From: JBGRQB01 sp041725875
GTDB lineage: Bacteria; Bacteroidota; Ignavibacteria; Ignavibacteriales; Melioribacteraceae
Length of the DNA: 21,827 bases
NCBI GenBank assembly: GCA_041725875.1
Contig: JBGRQB010000059.1
Location: 1-21,827 of the forward strand
Reading direction: 5' to 3'
The position numbers and the translations under genes are program-made. This document shows, one piece after another, positions 12,892-21,644 of this stretch (positions within the stretch are counted from its first letter, which is position 1; every line of letters starts with the position of its first letter). The notes under the pieces were generated by a model that worked only from the letters and a program-made list of their open reading frames with translations, did not search any database and had not been told where the DNA came from.

Positions 12892-15800
12892 ATGAATAAC
12901 AACAGGAAGATTACGAAAAATATACTTCATTTGATGAAAGAGAATATACTCTCGGCATTAATTGTCGCAGTTGCTGTTGTTTTAGTGCTTTACTTTAATA
13001 TGCCGGAAATCAAGCTGGAAAATCTTTTGCTGCCCGCAATTTCCGGTGTGTTGCTGATTCTTCTTTTCAGCGCAGTTGTTACACAGGTAGTTAAAAAAAT
13101 AGCTTTGCCTGTTGATAAAAATGAAAAATATTTCAGTAATGTTATTGATTTCTCTGTTGACGGGATTTTAACAACAGACTTTAAGGGAACTATTATTACA
13201 AGTAATGATTCACTTGAAAATATGTTTGGTTACAAAAAAGATGAAATTCTTAATAAAAATATCGATTCCATTTTTCCGGGAATAATAAATGAATTATATC
13301 TTAAAGATGAATCTGAAAAGAAACAAAATATTATCAGAGAGATAAAAGGGATTAAAAAAGATAAAGAGAAATTACTTGTCAGAATTGCTGTTGCTAGTAC
13401 TCTTCAGGATAATAACAGAATTTATGTCTTTAATGTACAGGATATTTCGATTTCAAAACATACTGAAGAAGCATTAAGGCAAAATAAAATTGAGCTTGAA
13501 AATTCCAATAAAGAAAAGGAAAAAGCAAGAAAAGCAGCTTTAAGCATAATGCAGGATGCTGATATACAAAGGAGAAAAGCTGAAGATGCTTTGACTGAAT
13601 TAAGAATTTCAACAGAGCAGTTAAAAAAATTATCTCGTGCAATTGAGCATAGTCCCACAACTGTTTTGATTACAGATAAACAGGGAAACATAGAATATGT
13701 TAATCCGAGTTTTACAAAAACAACCGGATATACAATAAAAGAAACAATTGGAAATAATCTCGATTTTCTAAAATCAAATTTTCACGATGATGAATTTTAT
13801 AAAAATTTATGGGACACAATTGAATCGGGAAATGTTTGGTTTGGTGAATTTAAAAACAGAAGAAAAAATGGCAGTTTCTATTGGGAAAGTGCTTCAATAT
13901 CTCCTATAAAGAACAACAAAAATGAAGTTACACATTATGTCTCAGTAAAGGAAGATATTACTCAGCGCAAACAGATGGAAATTGAACTAAAGAAATCAAA
14001 AGAACTGGCTGAAACTGCCACAGTTGCAAAGAGTCAGTTCCTTGCAACAATGTCGCACGAAATAAGAACTCCTATGAACGCAATAATCGGTTTGTCACAT
14101 CTTGTGCTTAAAACCAAGCTTGATAAAAAACAACTGAACTACCTTATCAAAATTGATCAATCTGCACATTCTCTTTTGGGAATTATTAATGACATTCTCG
14201 ATTTTTCAAAAATTGAAGCTGGTAAACTTACAATTGAAAATATCGATTTTGATTTGGAACAGGTTATTTCAACCGTCTCTAATCTGGTATCGCAGAAAGC
14301 CCAGGAGAAAAATCTTGAATTTGCAATTCACATATCGCCCGATGTTCCCCTGAATCTTATTGGCGATCCTCTTCGTATCGGACAGGTAATAACTAATTTC
14401 TGCAGTAACGCTGTAAAGTTTACCACAGAAGGAGAAGTGGTTGTATCTATAAAGCTGACTGAAAAATCAAACGGATTTGCAGATCTGGAATATTGTGTAA
14501 AAGATACAGGCATCGGGCTCTCAAATGATCAAAAGGAAAATCTTTTTAAGGCATTTCAGCAAGCAGATAATTCAACTACAAGAAAGTATGGCGGAACTGG
14601 TCTCGGACTGGCAATAAGTAAACGCTTAGTTGAACTGATGGGCGGAAGAATCTGGTTTGAAAGTGAACTTGGCAAAGGAAGTTCATTCTATTTTTCAGGC
14701 AAATATGAAATCCTTGAAAAACAGAAACAAAAAATACTTGTGCCTTCAGTCGATTTAAGAGGAATGAAAGTCCTTGTCTGCGATGATAATGAATCTTCCA
14801 GGATTATTCTTACCGAAGCACTTGAAGTTTTTACCTTCAGAGTAACCACGGTTTCCTCCGGACAAGAAGCTTTAATGGAACTTGAAAATTCTGCTGATGA
14901 TCCATACAAACTTGTTTTAATGGATTGGAAAATGCCCGGTATGGACGGAATTGAAACTTCGATAAAAATAAAAAGTAACAGCAATACTTCTATTCCTTTA
15001 ATTTTAATGGTAACTGCATTTGGAAACAACGATATTTATGAGAAAGCAAAAAATGCAGGTGTTGAAGGATATCTTACAAAACCAATTACATATTCATCTT
15101 TGTTTGACAGCATAATGGAACTGTTTGGTAAGATTGTTGATAAATCAGCAATAATTCCACAAAAAGGTGAAAAGTATAAAAACGAAATTGCTCTTTATAA
15201 AAATATAAATCTTCTGCTTGTTGAGGATAATGAGATAAATCAGCAGGTTGCAACAGAATTGTTTGAATCGGCCGGCTTTACCGTGGAAGTTGCAATTAAC
15301 GGAGAAGAAGCTGTAGAGCTTGTAAAAGATTCCGGGAATCCGTCAAAATATGATATTGTAATTATGGATTTACAAATGCCTGTTATGGACGGATATACTG
15401 CCTGTCGTGAAATCAAAAAAATAGAAGAATATAAAAATCTTCCTGTAGTTGCTATGACAGCAGATGCAATGGAGGGAGTTAAAGAAAAATGTCACGAAGC
15501 AGGAATGGAAGGTTACATTGCAAAACCAATTGAACTGGATGAAATTCTGGGAGTGATAGTAAAGCTTTTGAAAGAAAACAAAAAACCGGATCAGGTAATA
15601 ACAGAAGTTGAAGATGTTCATAAAAATATTGAATTATCTGAGCTGACAAAATTGAGTCAGTTTAGCGTTAAAGACGGACTGCGAAGGGTTGCGGGAAATG
15701 TAAAACTTTACACCAAATTTTTAGTAAGATTTAAAGAAATGCTGATCGATTTTCCAAAAGAATTTGAAGAATTGTTAGTTGAAGAAAATGATGAATCTGC

Positions 15801-16017
15801 TCACAGACTGGTTCACACTTTAAAAGGAGTTGCCGCAAATATTGGTTGTAAAGAGATTCAAAATGCTTCGGCCTTAATTGAAAAGTATTTTAAAGCTGAA
15901 AATAAAAATTCAGAAGAATTAAAATATAATCTTGAGATATTCAAAGAAAAATCGACAATAGTATTGGATGATTTAAATAAACTGGAAATTGACAAAAAAT
16001 TTGAGATGCTTCATTAA
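12892..16017 (+). CDS. hybrid sensor histidine kinase: TM-PAS-PAS-HisKA-HATPase-REC-REC-HPt
   Basis: A 1041-aa membrane kinase holding a whole phosphorelay. Two helices (about 19-35 and 46-66) anchor it with almost no periplasmic loop, so sensing is probably through the PAS domains (about 80-190 and 250-365), joined by a coiled coil. The kinase core has His389 (MSHEIRTPMN), N box Asn506, G1 box DTGIGL (538-543) and G2 box GGTGLGL (567-573). Receiver 1 has Asp678 (LMDWKMPGMDG), receiver 2 has Asp826 (IMDLQMPVMDG), and the HPt domain has His975 (HTLKGVAANIG). All catalytic sites are intact. GGAG precedes the ATG. It is the core of a four-gene signalling cluster. Confidence 0.95.
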   Translation: MNNNRKITKNILHLMKENILSALIVAVAVVLVLYFNMPEIKLENLLLPAISGVLLILLFSAVVTQVVKKIALPVDKNEKYFSNVIDFSVDGILTTDFKGTIITSNDSLENMFGYKKDEILNKNIDSIFPGIINELYLKDESEKKQNIIREIKGIKKDKEKLLVRIAVASTLQDNNRIYVFNVQDISISKHTEEALRQNKIELENSNKEKEKARKAALSIMQDADIQRRKAEDALTELRISTEQLKKLSRAIEHSPTTVLITDKQGNIEYVNPSFTKTTGYTIKETIGNNLDFLKSNFHDDEFYKNLWDTIESGNVWFGEFKNRRKNGSFYWESASISPIKNNKNEVTHYVSVKEDITQRKQMEIELKKSKELAETATVAKSQFLATMSHEIRTPMNAIIGLSHLVLKTKLDKKQLNYLIKIDQSAHSLLGIINDILDFSKIEAGKLTIENIDFDLEQVISTVSNLVSQKAQEKNLEFAIHISPDVPLNLIGDPLRIGQVITNFCSNAVKFTTEGEVVVSIKLTEKSNGFADLEYCVKDTGIGLSNDQKENLFKAFQQADNSTTRKYGGTGLGLAISKRLVELMGGRIWFESELGKGSSFYFSGKYEILEKQKQKILVPSVDLRGMKVLVCDDNESSRIILTEALEVFTFRVTTVSSGQEALMELENSADDPYKLVLMDWKMPGMDGIETSIKIKSNSNTSIPLILMVTAFGNNDIYEKAKNAGVEGYLTKPITYSSLFDSIMELFGKIVDKSAIIPQKGEKYKNEIALYKNINLLLVEDNEINQQVATELFESAGFTVEVAINGEEAVELVKDSGNPSKYDIVIMDLQMPVMDGYTACREIKKIEEYKNLPVVAMTADAMEGVKEKCHEAGMEGYIAKPIELDEILGVIVKLLKENKKPDQVITEVEDVHKNIELSELTKLSQFSVKDGLRRVAGNVKLYTKFLVRFKEMLIDFPKEFEELLVEENDESAHRLVHTLKGVAANIGCKEIQNASALIEKYFKAENKNSEELKYNLEIFKEKSTIVLDDLNKLEIDKKFEMLH

Positions 16018-16124
16018 GTGTGTCTGTCTGGCAAACAGATACCGGCAGATTAAACTCAATCCCTGATTTATTGACGGGTGCATAAAGCGGTATAAACTAA
16101 AATAATTAATTCAAATGGCAAACT

Positions 16125-17735
16125 ATGGAAACTAAAAAAATCCTTATAGTTGATGATACTCCTGAAAATATTGATATCTTGTTGGGAGTTTTGGCAAATT
16201 ATGAACTCTACTTTGCTGTAAATGGAGAATCAGCTTTACAAATGGTTGGTGAAGTAAATCCAGATTTAATTCTCCTTGATATAATGATGCCAGGAATTAA
16301 TGGTTTTGAAGTTGCAAAAAAACTAAAGCAAAATCTGGCAACGCGAGATATTCCTATAATTTTTCTGACAATAAGAAGTGATTCAGAGAGCATTGTAAAA
16401 GGTTTTGAACTTGGAGCCAGTGATTATATAACAAAACCGATTGAACCAAAAGAAGTTCTTATGCGCGTAAAAAAAGAACTCCTTATTTCAGAACTTACCA
16501 GCGGATTAAAATCTAATAATTTGAAACTTGGCCAAACAATAGAACAAAAAGATAAATCTTTAATTGAATCAGAAGAAAAATTTAAAAACATAGTTAACAA
16601 TTCACTTGTGGGAATATTTAGAACCTCTCTCATCGGTGAGATTATTTACGCTAATAAAGCTTTGCTTGATATGATTGGTTATGATCTGAATGAACTTACC
16701 AGATTTCATTCGGAGGAATTGTATTATGATAAATCTGAAAGAAAGCGCTTTATAAAAGAATTGGTAAAAAATAACAAAGTTGAAAATTTCCAGACAGTCA
16801 TAAAAACAAAAAACGGAGATTTGAAACTTGTTTCAGTTTTTGCAATTAAGTTTGATAATTTTATCACCGGACAAATGTTTGATATAACACGGAAGAAGGA
16901 AGAAGAACTCCGCTTCTGGAGTGATAAAAAATTAAAAACTGTGAAAAACCTGACTAAAGGAATAAGTGATGAATTAGATGTTTCGCTGCAGCTTTTAACC
17001 AACAATACAAAGTACCTGCGGTCATTGCTTCAGGGAGCCACATTGTATACAAAAGAAATTGAAAGAATTGCTGATCTGGAAAATGAATCGGATGAATCTG
17101 ATTATGATTTTCTTGAAAAGAAAATTATTAATCTCTTAAAAGAAAACAATACAGTTCTTTCAAATATTTCTGATTTGGCAGGAGCTGTAAAAGAGTTTTC
17201 TTACAGTTATGAAAAAGATGATTACTTTGACCTGAATAAAGGACTTATGTCAATTGTGCTTGTCTCCAAAAACATGTGGAAACTTAACGCAAATATTTCA
17301 CTGAACCTTGATGTTGATCTTCCGCTCATATTTTGCAATTTACCATATCTTAATCAGGTGTTTTACAATTTAGTTATGAGTTCAATAAAATCAGTTGATC
17401 TGAAACATCAGCGTTTGGAAGAATGGAAAGGCAACATTGAAATTTCAACTATCCATCAAGAGGGAATGGTATACATCTGTATCAAAAATGATGGTGACAG
17501 GTCAGATAAATTGCTGACAGGTGAAGTGAGAAATCCGTTTGTATTTGAAGCAATTGATGAAGAATCCGAGTTCAATTTTACAGAGATTTATGATATAGTT
17601 GTGAATAAACATCAGGGAAGTATTTCAATTGAAACAGATGAAAAAGAAGGCATCTCCTTTACTATTTGTCTCCCGATAAACGGTACTAAAGAAAACGTCA
17701 TTAATTACAGTGAGAGTTATGATATTGCAGAATGA
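16125..17735 (+). CDS. receiver-PAS protein with a dead histidine-kinase core
   Basis: A 536-aa cytoplasmic protein. The receiver (1-125) is intact: Asp10/Asp11, Asp52 (LLDIMMPGINGF), Lys in YITKPIEP. A PAS domain spans about 150-260. The remainder aligns with a histidine kinase but the key residues are gone: the H box reads GISDELD with Asp282 where GIAHE is usual, the N box reads YNLVMSSIKS with Ser419 for the metal-binding Asn, the G1 box reads NDGDRSD, and no GTGLGL box is left. The fold end (GSISIETDEKEGISFTICLP) is kept, so this looks like a pseudokinase serving as scaffold or docking partner. It overlaps the next kinase gene by 17 nt, implying coupled translation. Confidence 0.85.
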   Translation: METKKILIVDDTPENIDILLGVLANYELYFAVNGESALQMVGEVNPDLILLDIMMPGINGFEVAKKLKQNLATRDIPIIFLTIRSDSESIVKGFELGASDYITKPIEPKEVLMRVKKELLISELTSGLKSNNLKLGQTIEQKDKSLIESEEKFKNIVNNSLVGIFRTSLIGEIIYANKALLDMIGYDLNELTRFHSEELYYDKSERKRFIKELVKNNKVENFQTVIKTKNGDLKLVSVFAIKFDNFITGQMFDITRKKEEELRFWSDKKLKTVKNLTKGISDELDVSLQLLTNNTKYLRSLLQGATLYTKEIERIADLENESDESDYDFLEKKIINLLKENNTVLSNISDLAGAVKEFSYSYEKDDYFDLNKGLMSIVLVSKNMWKLNANISLNLDVDLPLIFCNLPYLNQVFYNLVMSSIKSVDLKHQRLEEWKGNIEISTIHQEGMVYICIKNDGDRSDKLLTGEVRNPFVFEAIDEESEFNFTEIYDIVVNKHQGSISIETDEKEGISFTICLPINGTKENVINYSESYDIAE

Positions 17736-18867
17736 AAAAATATTAATTGTAGATGATTCGCCGGAAAACTTAGAAGTACTATCTGGATTGTTGAGCAATT
17801 ATAGACTTGCAAGAGCAGAAAATGGAGTAAATGCTCTGGCAGAAATAGAAAAATGCACGCCAGATATTATCTTACTTGATGTGATGATGCCTGAAATGAA
17901 CGGATTTCAAGTTACAGAAAAACTTAAAGCAAATAAAAAAACTTCTGAAATACCTGTTATTTTTATCACAGCTAAAACAGAATCGGAAAGTATCATAAAA
18001 GGATTTTCTCTGGGAGCCGCTGATTACATTACAAAACCGTTTGAACCTCTTGAAGTTGTTGCGCGTGTTGCAACTCATCTCGAAATTGCCAAACAAAGAA
18101 AGTTTCAGAAAGAAGTAAATCAAATTTTAACTAAAAAAGTTGAAGAGCGAACTAAAGAATTAAAAGTAGCAAAAGAAAAAGCAGAAGCAGCAGAAAAACT
18201 GAAAAGTGAATTCCTTGCACAGATGTCGCACGAAATCAGAACTCCGCTTAATGCTGTTATAAGTCTCTCAGGCGTATTGGTTGAAAATCTTTCCGACCAA
18301 ATTGATGATGAGTATTCCGATATATTAAATTTAATAAACACTGCCGGACAACGAATTATTAGGACTGTCGAGTTAATATTAAACTACTCTGATATTATGA
18401 CAGGAGGATTTACACCCGAGTTTAATAAAATTGATTTGGATGAAATGTGTAAAACAATTATCGAAAAATATCAGGCAATGGCAAAAACAGAAGAACTTTC
18501 TTTAAGTTATAAGTCAGAGTTAAATAACGGATTTATAAACGCAGATGACTATAGTTTACGCCAGATAATTTCCAACATAATTGAAAATGCAATCATTTAT
18601 ACTGAAAAAGGGGAAATTGAAGTCATACTGAGAGAAGAAAACTCAAAAACTATATTTGAATGTAAAGATACAGGAATTGGAATAGCAAAAGAATATTTTG
18701 AGAAAATTTTTGATCCCTTTATTCAGGAAGATCAGGGATATACGCGAAAATATCAGGGTAACGGACTCGGACTGGCATTAGTAAAAAAATATTGTGATCT
18801 CAATAACCTGAAAATAAAATTTGAAAGTGTGAAATCAGAAGGCAGTATTTTTACAATTGAGTTTTAA
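17719..18867 (+). CDS. receiver-histidine kinase
   Basis: A 382-aa cytoplasmic protein: receiver with Asp54 (LLDVMMPEMNGF) and YITKPFEP, a coiled coil (about 130-160), HisKA with His171 (MSHEIRTPLN), and an ATPase domain with NIIENAIIYT, DTGIGIAKEY, FDPFIQED and GNGLGLALV. All kinase motifs are present. The frame opens at GTG 17710; ATG 17719 (MILQNEKILIVDDSP) puts the receiver at the usual distance from the start. The ATG lies within the last 17 nt of the upstream gene, so translation is probably coupled. The receiver closely resembles that of the upstream gene, a sign of duplication. No output domain. Confidence 0.9.
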   Translation: MILQNEKILIVDDSPENLEVLSGLLSNYRLARAENGVNALAEIEKCTPDIILLDVMMPEMNGFQVTEKLKANKKTSEIPVIFITAKTESESIIKGFSLGAADYITKPFEPLEVVARVATHLEIAKQRKFQKEVNQILTKKVEERTKELKVAKEKAEAAEKLKSEFLAQMSHEIRTPLNAVISLSGVLVENLSDQIDDEYSDILNLINTAGQRIIRTVELILNYSDIMTGGFTPEFNKIDLDEMCKTIIEKYQAMAKTEELSLSYKSELNNGFINADDYSLRQIISNIIENAIIYTEKGEIEVILREENSKTIFECKDTGIGIAKEYFEKIFDPFIQEDQGYTRKYQGNGLGLALVKKYCDLNNLKIKFESVKSEGSIFTIEF

Positions 18868-18906
18868 GCATACCAGTTAAAATAATTCTCCCTAAAACTT
18901 AGATGA

Positions 18907-18965
18907 GTAATGAGCAGTTGAAAAGTATTTGATTGTATTAATCAGAATATATTTTGATTTTTGTT
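18907..18965 (+). repeat. imperfect direct repeat, copy 1
   Basis: Starts with GTAATGAGCAGTT, identical in copy 2, then an AT-rich stretch with partial identity ending in ATTTTGATTTTT. Confidence 0.55.
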
Positions 18966-19156
18966 GCTAGAAGCAAAGTAGTTTGCAAGTACCATACAGA
19001 GGGAATTTATCTATTTAATAATTTCAATTTTAGAGTTCTCCTAATATAATTAGCCGGGAATGATATCGCAAAGTATTGTGAAGTTTTATTTCGAGGCATA
19101 TAATAACTTTTCGTAAGATACTTTAAATTATCTTCCTGGTAATTCATTTTAGTAGG

Positions 19157-19216
19157 GTAATGAGCAGTTTAAAAATATATAATTGCTTTAATACAATCAG
19201 ATTATCATTTTGGGTC
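19157..19216 (+). repeat. imperfect direct repeat, copy 2
   Basis: Starts with the same GTAATGAGCAGTT, followed by a related AT-rich stretch ending in ATCATTTTGGG. It ends about 35 nt before the next gene, so this copy could carry its promoter. Confidence 0.55.
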
Positions 19217-19251
19217 TGAAATTTATTTACAATAAATAAACAGAAGGTAAC

Positions 19252-19590
19252 ATGTTTGAAATCAAAAGATTAGATGTTAGTAGTATTGCTAAAATTACTG
19301 CAGTACTCTATTTTATTTTAGGATTAGTAGTAATGGTTCCGATAATATTTTTAACTCTGCTTACTGATAGAAGTATTTCATTCTCATCAGGCAGTATTGG
19401 AGCAATGTTAGCTGTTATTATTATTGTACCGGTACTTTATTCAATAATTGGTACTGTTTTTTCAGCTGTTATAACAGCTATGTATAATTATTTTGCAAAA
19501 AGTTTTGGTGGAATAAAACTACAATTAGATAAAGTTGAAGAACTTGTAAATAATTTTGCAGAAACTTCATCTGTGAGCGAGACAAACTAA
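19252..19590 (+). CDS. small two-helix membrane protein, uncharacterised
   Basis: A 112-aa protein with two long hydrophobic segments (about 14-36 and 47-76) and a short polar C-terminus. YNYFAKSFGGIKLQLDKVE after the second helix is typical of a widespread uncharacterised group of small membrane proteins (DUF3566-like in layout). AGAAGG precedes the ATG. It is probably co-transcribed with the PD40 gene 23 nt downstream. Function unknown. Confidence 0.7.
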   Translation: MFEIKRLDVSSIAKITAVLYFILGLVVMVPIIFLTLLTDRSISFSSGSIGAMLAVIIIVPVLYSIIGTVFSAVITAMYNYFAKSFGGIKLQLDKVEELVNNFAETSSVSETN

Positions 19591-19613
19591 AAATTAAATA
19601 TAAAGGCGGTGTA

Positions 19614-20525
19614 ATGAATAAAATAATTATGTTGTTAATTTGCATTTCATCCTCGTTTGTTTATTCACAAACAAGTAGCAAAGTAAACACTTATTTAAAT
19701 CAGGAGCCGCCTGGTATAAAACCAAAAATATTCGCACCAGGAATCATTTCAACAAAAATAGAATATCAATTTGGATCGGCTTTTTCCAAAAATGGAGATA
19801 AGTTCTTTTTTGCAGTAAGGTTAAATAAAGAATGGAAAGCTGAAATACGTTACACCGAATTAAAGAATGGTAAATGGACAACACCTGCCAGACTTGATCT
19901 TGATCCGAAGTACAGCTACAATGATCCGCTTCTTTCAGATGATGAAAGCAGATTATATTTTATTTCTGATTTACCGTATAAAAATCAAAGTAATAAAAAT
20001 ATAAATCTGTGGTACATTGAAAAAAGTGATACAGGATGGTCGGAACCAAAGTTTGTCAGCGAAAATGTTAACTCTTCAAAAGATGAATTTTATATCTCTT
20101 TTTCTGACAAAGGAACTATCTTTTTTGCATCAAATGTTCATACCAAATCAGAAAAAGATAAATGGAATTTTGATATCTATTATTCTGAATTCAAAAATAA
20201 AACATTTCAACCTCCCGTTAGTTTGAGCAAAGCAATTAATACAACTCACTTTGAGTGTGATGCTTTTATTGCGCCTGATGAATCTTATATGATTTTTTGT
20301 TCCATTCGTCCTGAAGGATTTGGAGAAGGAGATTTATATATAAGTTTCAAAACAGCAGAGGGCAATTGGACAGAAGCCAAAAATATGGGGAACCTGATAA
20401 ACAGCAGTCACCATGAATTTTGTCCATTTGTAACAAAAGACGGCAAATACTTTTTCTACACAAGTAATGGAAATATTTACTGGATGGAAGCCCGCAGTTT
20501 GAGAGATTACTTTAGAAAAGAGTAG
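19614..20525 (+). CDS. secreted PD40/WD40-like beta-propeller protein
   Basis: A 303-aa protein with a signal peptide (1-19, cut after VYS before QTSS). The rest is a run of PD40-type blades: SKNGDKFFFAVR, LSDDESRLYFIS, FSDKGTIFFAS, APDESYMIFCS, VTKDGKYFFYTS, each followed by linkers such as GKWTTPARL and TGWSEPKFV. These propellers occur in TolB-like and OmpA-linked exported proteins of Bacteroidota, but here no OmpA or peptidase domain is attached. AAAGGCGG precedes the ATG. A perfect 12-bp hairpin follows the stop. Likely a periplasmic or surface binding protein; ligand unknown. Confidence 0.85.
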   Translation: MNKIIMLLICISSSFVYSQTSSKVNTYLNQEPPGIKPKIFAPGIISTKIEYQFGSAFSKNGDKFFFAVRLNKEWKAEIRYTELKNGKWTTPARLDLDPKYSYNDPLLSDDESRLYFISDLPYKNQSNKNINLWYIEKSDTGWSEPKFVSENVNSSKDEFYISFSDKGTIFFASNVHTKSEKDKWNFDIYYSEFKNKTFQPPVSLSKAINTTHFECDAFIAPDESYMIFCSIRPEGFGEGDLYISFKTAEGNWTEAKNMGNLINSSHHEFCPFVTKDGKYFFYTSNGNIYWMEARSLRDYFRKE

Positions 20526-20538
20526 ATGAAAGCAGATT

Positions 20539-20574
20539 TGTAAATCCGACCCTGGTCAGCGAGTCGGATTTACA
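20539..20574 (+). terminator. long hairpin after the PD40 gene
   Basis: TGTAAATCCGAC (20539-20550) pairs perfectly with GTCGGATTTACA (20563-20574), a 12-bp stem with a 12-nt loop. No T tract follows, so it may act as a two-way or weak terminator between convergent genes. Confidence 0.6.
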
Positions 20575-20582
20575 TCACTAAT

Positions 20583-20602
20583 TTAAATCGAAATCGATTT
20601 AA
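20583..20602 (-). terminator. hairpin at the 3' end of the minus-strand membrane protein gene
   Basis: TTAAATCG (20583-20590) pairs with CGATTTAA (20595-20602) around AAAT. The stop codon of the minus-strand gene lies inside the stem. Confidence 0.35.
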
Positions 20603-20874
20603 TAAAAATACCACCAAAATTTATCAGGGATCAATTTATATATCCCAAATATAATCCACATAAAAATTATCACCCAATATATAAAAGAATTCTCAGAACG
20701 GGAAATAGGTTCAACAAAATAAGTGGATTTATTTCTTAAATCATTAATTGCCCAAAATAAGAATAAAACGCCCCATAACCAATCCCAATTATTTATCAGG
20801 GCAATAATTATGGCAGCAAGCGCAATTATTGTTTTCCATTTTACAGATGATATACCTGGTTTTAAAAAGTTCAT
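20599..20874 (-). CDS. small hydrophobic membrane protein
   Basis: A 91-aa protein with hydrophobic segments at about 15-27, 30-44 and 64-82 and many Trp residues (NNWDWLWGVLFLFW, IYWVIIFMWIIFG). No known motif. The ATG at 20872-20874 has no ribosome binding site, so the start is less sure. It is convergent with the PD40 gene. Function unknown; similar short proteins are often transport or stress accessory proteins, but nothing here decides that. Confidence 0.6.
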   Translation of the reverse strand: MNFLKPGISSVKWKTIIALAAIIIALINNWDWLWGVLFLFWAINDLRNKSTYFVEPISRSENSFIYWVIIFMWIIFGIYKLIPDKFWWYFY

Positions 20875-20910
20875 TTAATTTTCAATTCAGTTTATTTAAC
20901 AAATAAAATA

Positions 20911-21474
20911 CTAAAAAACATTTATAAATAGTTTAACTTTTTTAGGAACATTTAGGAGGTTAGTTTCATAAACTTCAAAGTCAAAACTATATTTTCTCTT
21001 CTTACATTTTACTTCAATCTCGTCATATAATTTTTTCAAAGCCTTCTGGTTAACTGCAGAAGAACTGAAAACCTGATATTTGTTTTTATCAACTACAATT
21101 GCTTTAAGTTCAGGATTGTCTGTAGTGTTCTTTTGGGATTTATATCCAATTGTTACTCTGAAATCACTTTCTCCCGGTGAACCGTAATCTGAATAGATAA
21201 CATAAATATTGTCACTTAGTAATTTTTCTATTTTAGATGTTACTTTAGACTGATAAAATAATTCCCATAAATTATTTATATCCTCTAAATGTTTATCATT
21301 TTCAGAATTTACAATTCTTGAAATTCCTGTTACATAAAAAGAATCTAACTCAATAAATTTCACTTTAGATTTGGAATTATTTTTCTGCAAATCTGTTTTT
21401 ATTTCCTGTGATGAACAGCCAGTAAGAAAAATTAAATTCAGCAATAAAATTACTATCACTTTTCTGCAAAACAT
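20911..21474 (-). CDS. lipoprotein with GyrI-like effector-binding domain
   Basis: A 187-aa protein. ATG 21474 is preceded by GGAG at good spacing and starts a lipoprotein signal with FLTGCSS (Cys20 lipidated); the longer frame to 21504 would spoil the signal. Residues about 42-160 match the GyrI/AraC effector-binding fold: FYVTGISRIV near the start, DINNLWELFYQ, FRVTIGYKS, and the late strand LKAIVVDKNKYQVFSS. That fold binds small amphipathic molecules and is usually cytoplasmic, so a lipid-anchored extracytoplasmic copy is notable. A polar C-terminal tail follows (CKKRKYSFDFEVYETN). It is divergent from the ABC-type gene across two FNR-type boxes. Confidence 0.7.
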   Translation of the reverse strand: MFCRKVIVILLLNLIFLTGCSSQEIKTDLQKNNSKSKVKFIELDSFYVTGISRIVNSENDKHLEDINNLWELFYQSKVTSKIEKLLSDNIYVIYSDYGSPGESDFRVTIGYKSQKNTTDNPELKAIVVDKNKYQVFSSSAVNQKALKKLYDEIEVKCKKRKYSFDFEVYETNLLNVPKKVKLFINVF

Positions 21475-21532
21475 TTTAGCTCCAAAAGAATTTACTTGCC
21501 ACAAAAACTACAGATAAAATTTTTATAATCTT

Positions 21533-21546
21533 TTGATTTATATCAA
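21533..21546. promoter_or_regulatory. FNR/Crp-type box 1
   Basis: TTGATTTATATCAA is a perfect match to the FNR-type palindrome TTGAT-N4-ATCAA. It is centred about 12 bp upstream of TATAAA on the minus strand (21527-21522), a possible -10 for the lipoprotein gene, so binding could block that gene. Confidence 0.6.
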
Positions 21547-21571
21547 AAAAAATATCAAGCCGAATTACTTT

Positions 21572-21585
21572 TTGATTTATGTCAA
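21572..21585. promoter_or_regulatory. FNR/Crp-type box 2
   Basis: TTGATTTATGTCAA matches the FNR palindrome with one change. It is centred 39 bp from box 1 and about 41 bp before the start site predicted from TATATTTG at 21608, the position of a class II activator. Confidence 0.6.
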
Positions 21586-21607
21586 AGGAAACGATTTGCC
21601 TGTCTGA

Positions 21608-21615
21608 TATATTTG
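21608..21615 (+). promoter_or_regulatory. -7 box of the ABC-type gene, activator-dependent
   Basis: TATATTTG fits TAnnTTTG, but no TTG lies about 20 nt upstream; box 2 occupies the region just before that position. This suggests a promoter that needs the Crp/Fnr-type activator. Confidence 0.5.
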
Positions 21616-21644
21616 TCTTGTACGTTGTTAAACAGGAAAGCAAA

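Larger units (their letters stand above)
18868..19251 (+). other. 384-bp AT-rich intergenic stretch
   Basis: No convincing ORF or RNA gene was found here, and no clear terminator after the kinase gene. The main feature is an imperfect direct repeat about 250 bp apart, listed separately. TGATT and AATCA flank 5 nt inside the first copy. The ribosome binding site of the next gene (AGAAGG) is at the end. Confidence 0.6.

Noticed and set aside
13422..13691. Minus-strand open frames inside the hybrid kinase and other large genes
   Set aside because: They are antisense shadows of well-conserved coding sequence with no ribosome binding sites or recognisable domains.
12058..16017. PAS gene and hybrid kinase as one gene split by a frameshift
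   Set aside because: The second gene has its own ribosome binding site and begins with transmembrane helices, so the parts do not join into one sensible protein.
16125..17735. Functional histidine kinase
   Set aside because: H, N, G1 and G2 boxes are all altered; called a pseudokinase instead.
18868..19251. CRISPR-like or mobile element ends
   Set aside because: Only two imperfect copies, no spacer array, no transposase and no terminal inverted repeats.
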